NCBI RefSeq assembly: GCF_004339725.1
Contig: NZ_SMGK01000007.1
Coordinates: 1 to 64,000, forward strand
Length of the DNA: 64,000 bases
Source: Acidipila rosea
Lineage (GTDB): Bacteria > Acidobacteriota > Terriglobia > Terriglobales > Acidobacteriaceae
Direction: 5' to 3'
The notes under the pieces are model-generated. The model had not been told where the DNA came from. It worked only from the letters and a program-made list of their open reading frames with translations, and ran no database searches. Shown piece after piece: positions 62,624-64,000 of the stretch; within the stretch, counting starts at the first letter, position 1; every line of letters starts with the position of its first letter. A program made the position numbers and the translations under genes.

Positions 62624-64000
62624 GGGCAGCCTCCGGTGTGCCTATATCTGGTAAACCCAGATCGACTTTGCCGCGTGCATTGACGAGTTCGCTGATGCGC
62701 TGCTCGGCGGAGCGTAAACCTTCCGCTACGCGCCTGCGTGCTGTGCCGCCGATGACGTCATGGCAGTCAAGAGTTGCTTCAAGTGAGATCGCGGTGAAGA
62801 AGTCCGTGTCAAACTCCGTCCCGAACTGCTGGAGTTCTTCAAGGGCGAGGCCGTCAAGTTCACACCCTTTATCGAGTGCATAGCGGACTGCATTGCCTAT
62901 TTTCTCGTGTGCCTTGCGAAAGGGAACTCCCTTATGGACGAGATAGGTGGCTGCGGCCATCGCATTGAGAAAGCCACTTTGACTTGCAGATTTCATGCGA
63001 TCAGTTCTCAAGATAAGCGCGTGCGTAAACTTTGCCAGCAGGAAGAGCATCTGGTGCGTGACGAGCGTTGCCTGAAAGACGGGCTCCTGCGTCTCCTGCA
63101 TATCTTTATTGTAGGCAAGCGGCAGTCCCTTGAGGAGCAAGGTGACGGTCTCCGCCGAACCATGAATGCGTCCCACCTTGGCTCGAACCAACTCCGTCAG
63201 GTCCGGATTCTTCTTCTGCGGCATAGCGCTTGAGCCCGTGGAATATGCCTCCGGCAGATCGACGAAGCCGAACTCGGCGCTCGCATACAGGGTGATCTCT
63301 TCGGCGAAGCGGCTTGCGTGCAGTGCAATCTGGGTGAGCGCCTGCAGATATTCAAGCAGAAAATCGCGATCACTGGTCGCATCCATGCTGTTGGAGGTGG
63401 GCGCTGCGAATCCCAGCGCCTGTGCGGTAATACTGCGGTCGAGAGCAAGAGTCGCGCCAGCAACAGCGCCTGAGCCCAGCGGGCAAAAATTAAGCCGTCG
63501 GGTTACATCCTCCAGCCGCGATGCGTCCCTTAGCAACATCTCTACATAGGCGAGCAGCCAATGCGAGACCAGCACCGGCTCGGCTCTCTGCAGGTGTGTG
63601 TAGGATGGCATCACCGCGTCGCCCGCGACCTTGGCCTGGTTGAGCAGCATCTGTGCCCAGGCTCCGAGGTGCGCTTGCAACATCTGCGCTCGTGAGCGCA
63701 CAAAAAGGCGCAGGTCAGTCGCGATCTGCTCATTACGACTCCGGCCCGTGTGGAGTTTGAAGCCGAGATCGCCGACCGTGGCGACCAATTGCAACTCGAC
63801 GAAGTGATGGATATCCTCCGCTTCTGAATTGCTGACCACCCACTGCGGTCCTGAGCCATCAGGTGCATGAAAGCGCGCCGCGATCAGATCGAGGGCATTG
63901 TGTATCTTTTCGCGCTCCTCTGCGTTAAGTATCCCGGCTGCTTCGAGTGCCAGAGCGTGCGCTTTACTGGCAGCTGTCTCCTCAGAGAGTAGCTGCCAAT
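62610..64000 (-). CDS. argH: Argininosuccinate lyase, 5' end beyond the window
   Basis: The frame is open from the stop at 62610 to the right edge, giving 462 residues; only a few tens of N-terminal residues are missing. The visible start reads WQLLSEETAASKAHALALEA. Inside, SNSEAEDIHHFVELQL, KLHTGRSRNEQIATDLRL and the signature GSSAMPQKKNPD with its catalytic Ser match ArgH. It splits argininosuccinate into arginine and fumarate. A GTG at 63839 inside the frame is not the start. Its 3' end overlaps the ArgA-like gene. Confidence 0.97.
   Translation of the reverse strand, partial: WQLLSEETAASKAHALALEAAGILNAEEREKIHNALDLIAARFHAPDGSGPQWVVSNSEAEDIHHFVELQLVATVGDLGFKLHTGRSRNEQIATDLRLFVRSRAQMLQAHLGAWAQMLLNQAKVAGDAVMPSYTHLQRAEPVLVSHWLLAYVEMLLRDASRLEDVTRRLNFCPLGSGAVAGATLALDRSITAQALGFAAPTSNSMDATSDRDFLLEYLQALTQIALHASRFAEEITLYASAEFGFVDLPEAYSTGSSAMPQKKNPDLTELVRAKVGRIHGSAETVTLLLKGLPLAYNKDMQETQEPVFQATLVTHQMLFLLAKFTHALILRTDRMKSASQSGFLNAMAAATYLVHKGVPFRKAHEKIGNAVRYALDKGCELDGLALEELQQFGTEFDTDFFTAISLEATLDCHDVIGGTARRRVAEGLRSAEQRISELVNARGKVDLGLPDIGTPEAAHAGT

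Noticed and set aside
1..64000. CRISPR arrays, insertion sequences or toxin-antitoxin pairs
   Set aside because: No regularly spaced repeats, no transposase motifs and no recognisable toxin-antitoxin proteins were seen on either strand.

Overview
The window looks like a chromosomal segment from an Acidobacteriota (Terriglobia / Acidobacteriaceae-like) bacterium. The main pointer is an ADOP-type permease (MacB-like core, two FtsX blocks, no ATPase) at 53.7-56.1 kb. The dense glycoside hydrolase content, the CBM9-like and YVTN proteins, the IPT/TIG plus beta-helix lipoprotein and the mid-to-high GC fit this. The assignment is inference from gene content; no rRNA is present. No IS element, prophage or CRISPR array was seen.

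Region 1, 0-19.6 kb, is an exopolysaccharide/surface-glycan locus. It holds GDP-fucose synthesis (gmd-fcl), a Wzc-like tyrosine autokinase, a Wza-like export protein, five glycosyltransferases (WecG/TagA type, GT2 and three GT4-like), an O-antigen ligase/polymerase-like membrane protein, an acyltransferase and two secreted beta-helix proteins. A tRNA-Gly(CCC) lies near the left end. No flippase is visible. The leftmost beta-helix gene is visibly AT-richer than the right half of the window.

Region 2, 19.7-25.9 kb, has three secreted glycosidases in a row (GH27, GH3, GH31) and a small membrane protein. Region 3, 25.9-32.3 kb, is a minus-strand run mutS-nagZ-anmK-oligopeptide-binding lipoprotein whose genes overlap, apparently for peptidoglycan recycling.

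Region 4, 32.4-43.2 kb, is housekeeping: a tightly overlapping ccsA/hemX-hemA-hemC-hemD operon, nth, hemQ, a ferredoxin-like protein, a YVTN propeller, a CBM9-like protein, a DedA protein, myo-inositol-phosphate synthase and a DUF202 protein.

Region 5, 43.2-53.6 kb, is the most unusual part. A minus-strand operon encodes two solute-binding-protein-like proteins without signal peptides, a class III CoA-transferase, an IclR regulator, a Tat-exported GH43/GH32-like propeller and a GH78-like enzyme. It is divergent from a MaoC-like hydratase whose stop overlaps the start of a GH29 fucosidase. No ABC permease or ATPase accompanies it. It may link deoxy-sugar glycan breakdown to an acyl-CoA step, with the binding proteins acting in the cytosol.

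Region 6, 53.6-64 kb, holds the ADOP permease, accA, a CPBP protease, an amidohydrolase, an M20 peptidase, a NicT-like metal transporter and an arginine pair: an ArgA-like acetyltransferase overlapping argH, which runs off the right edge.
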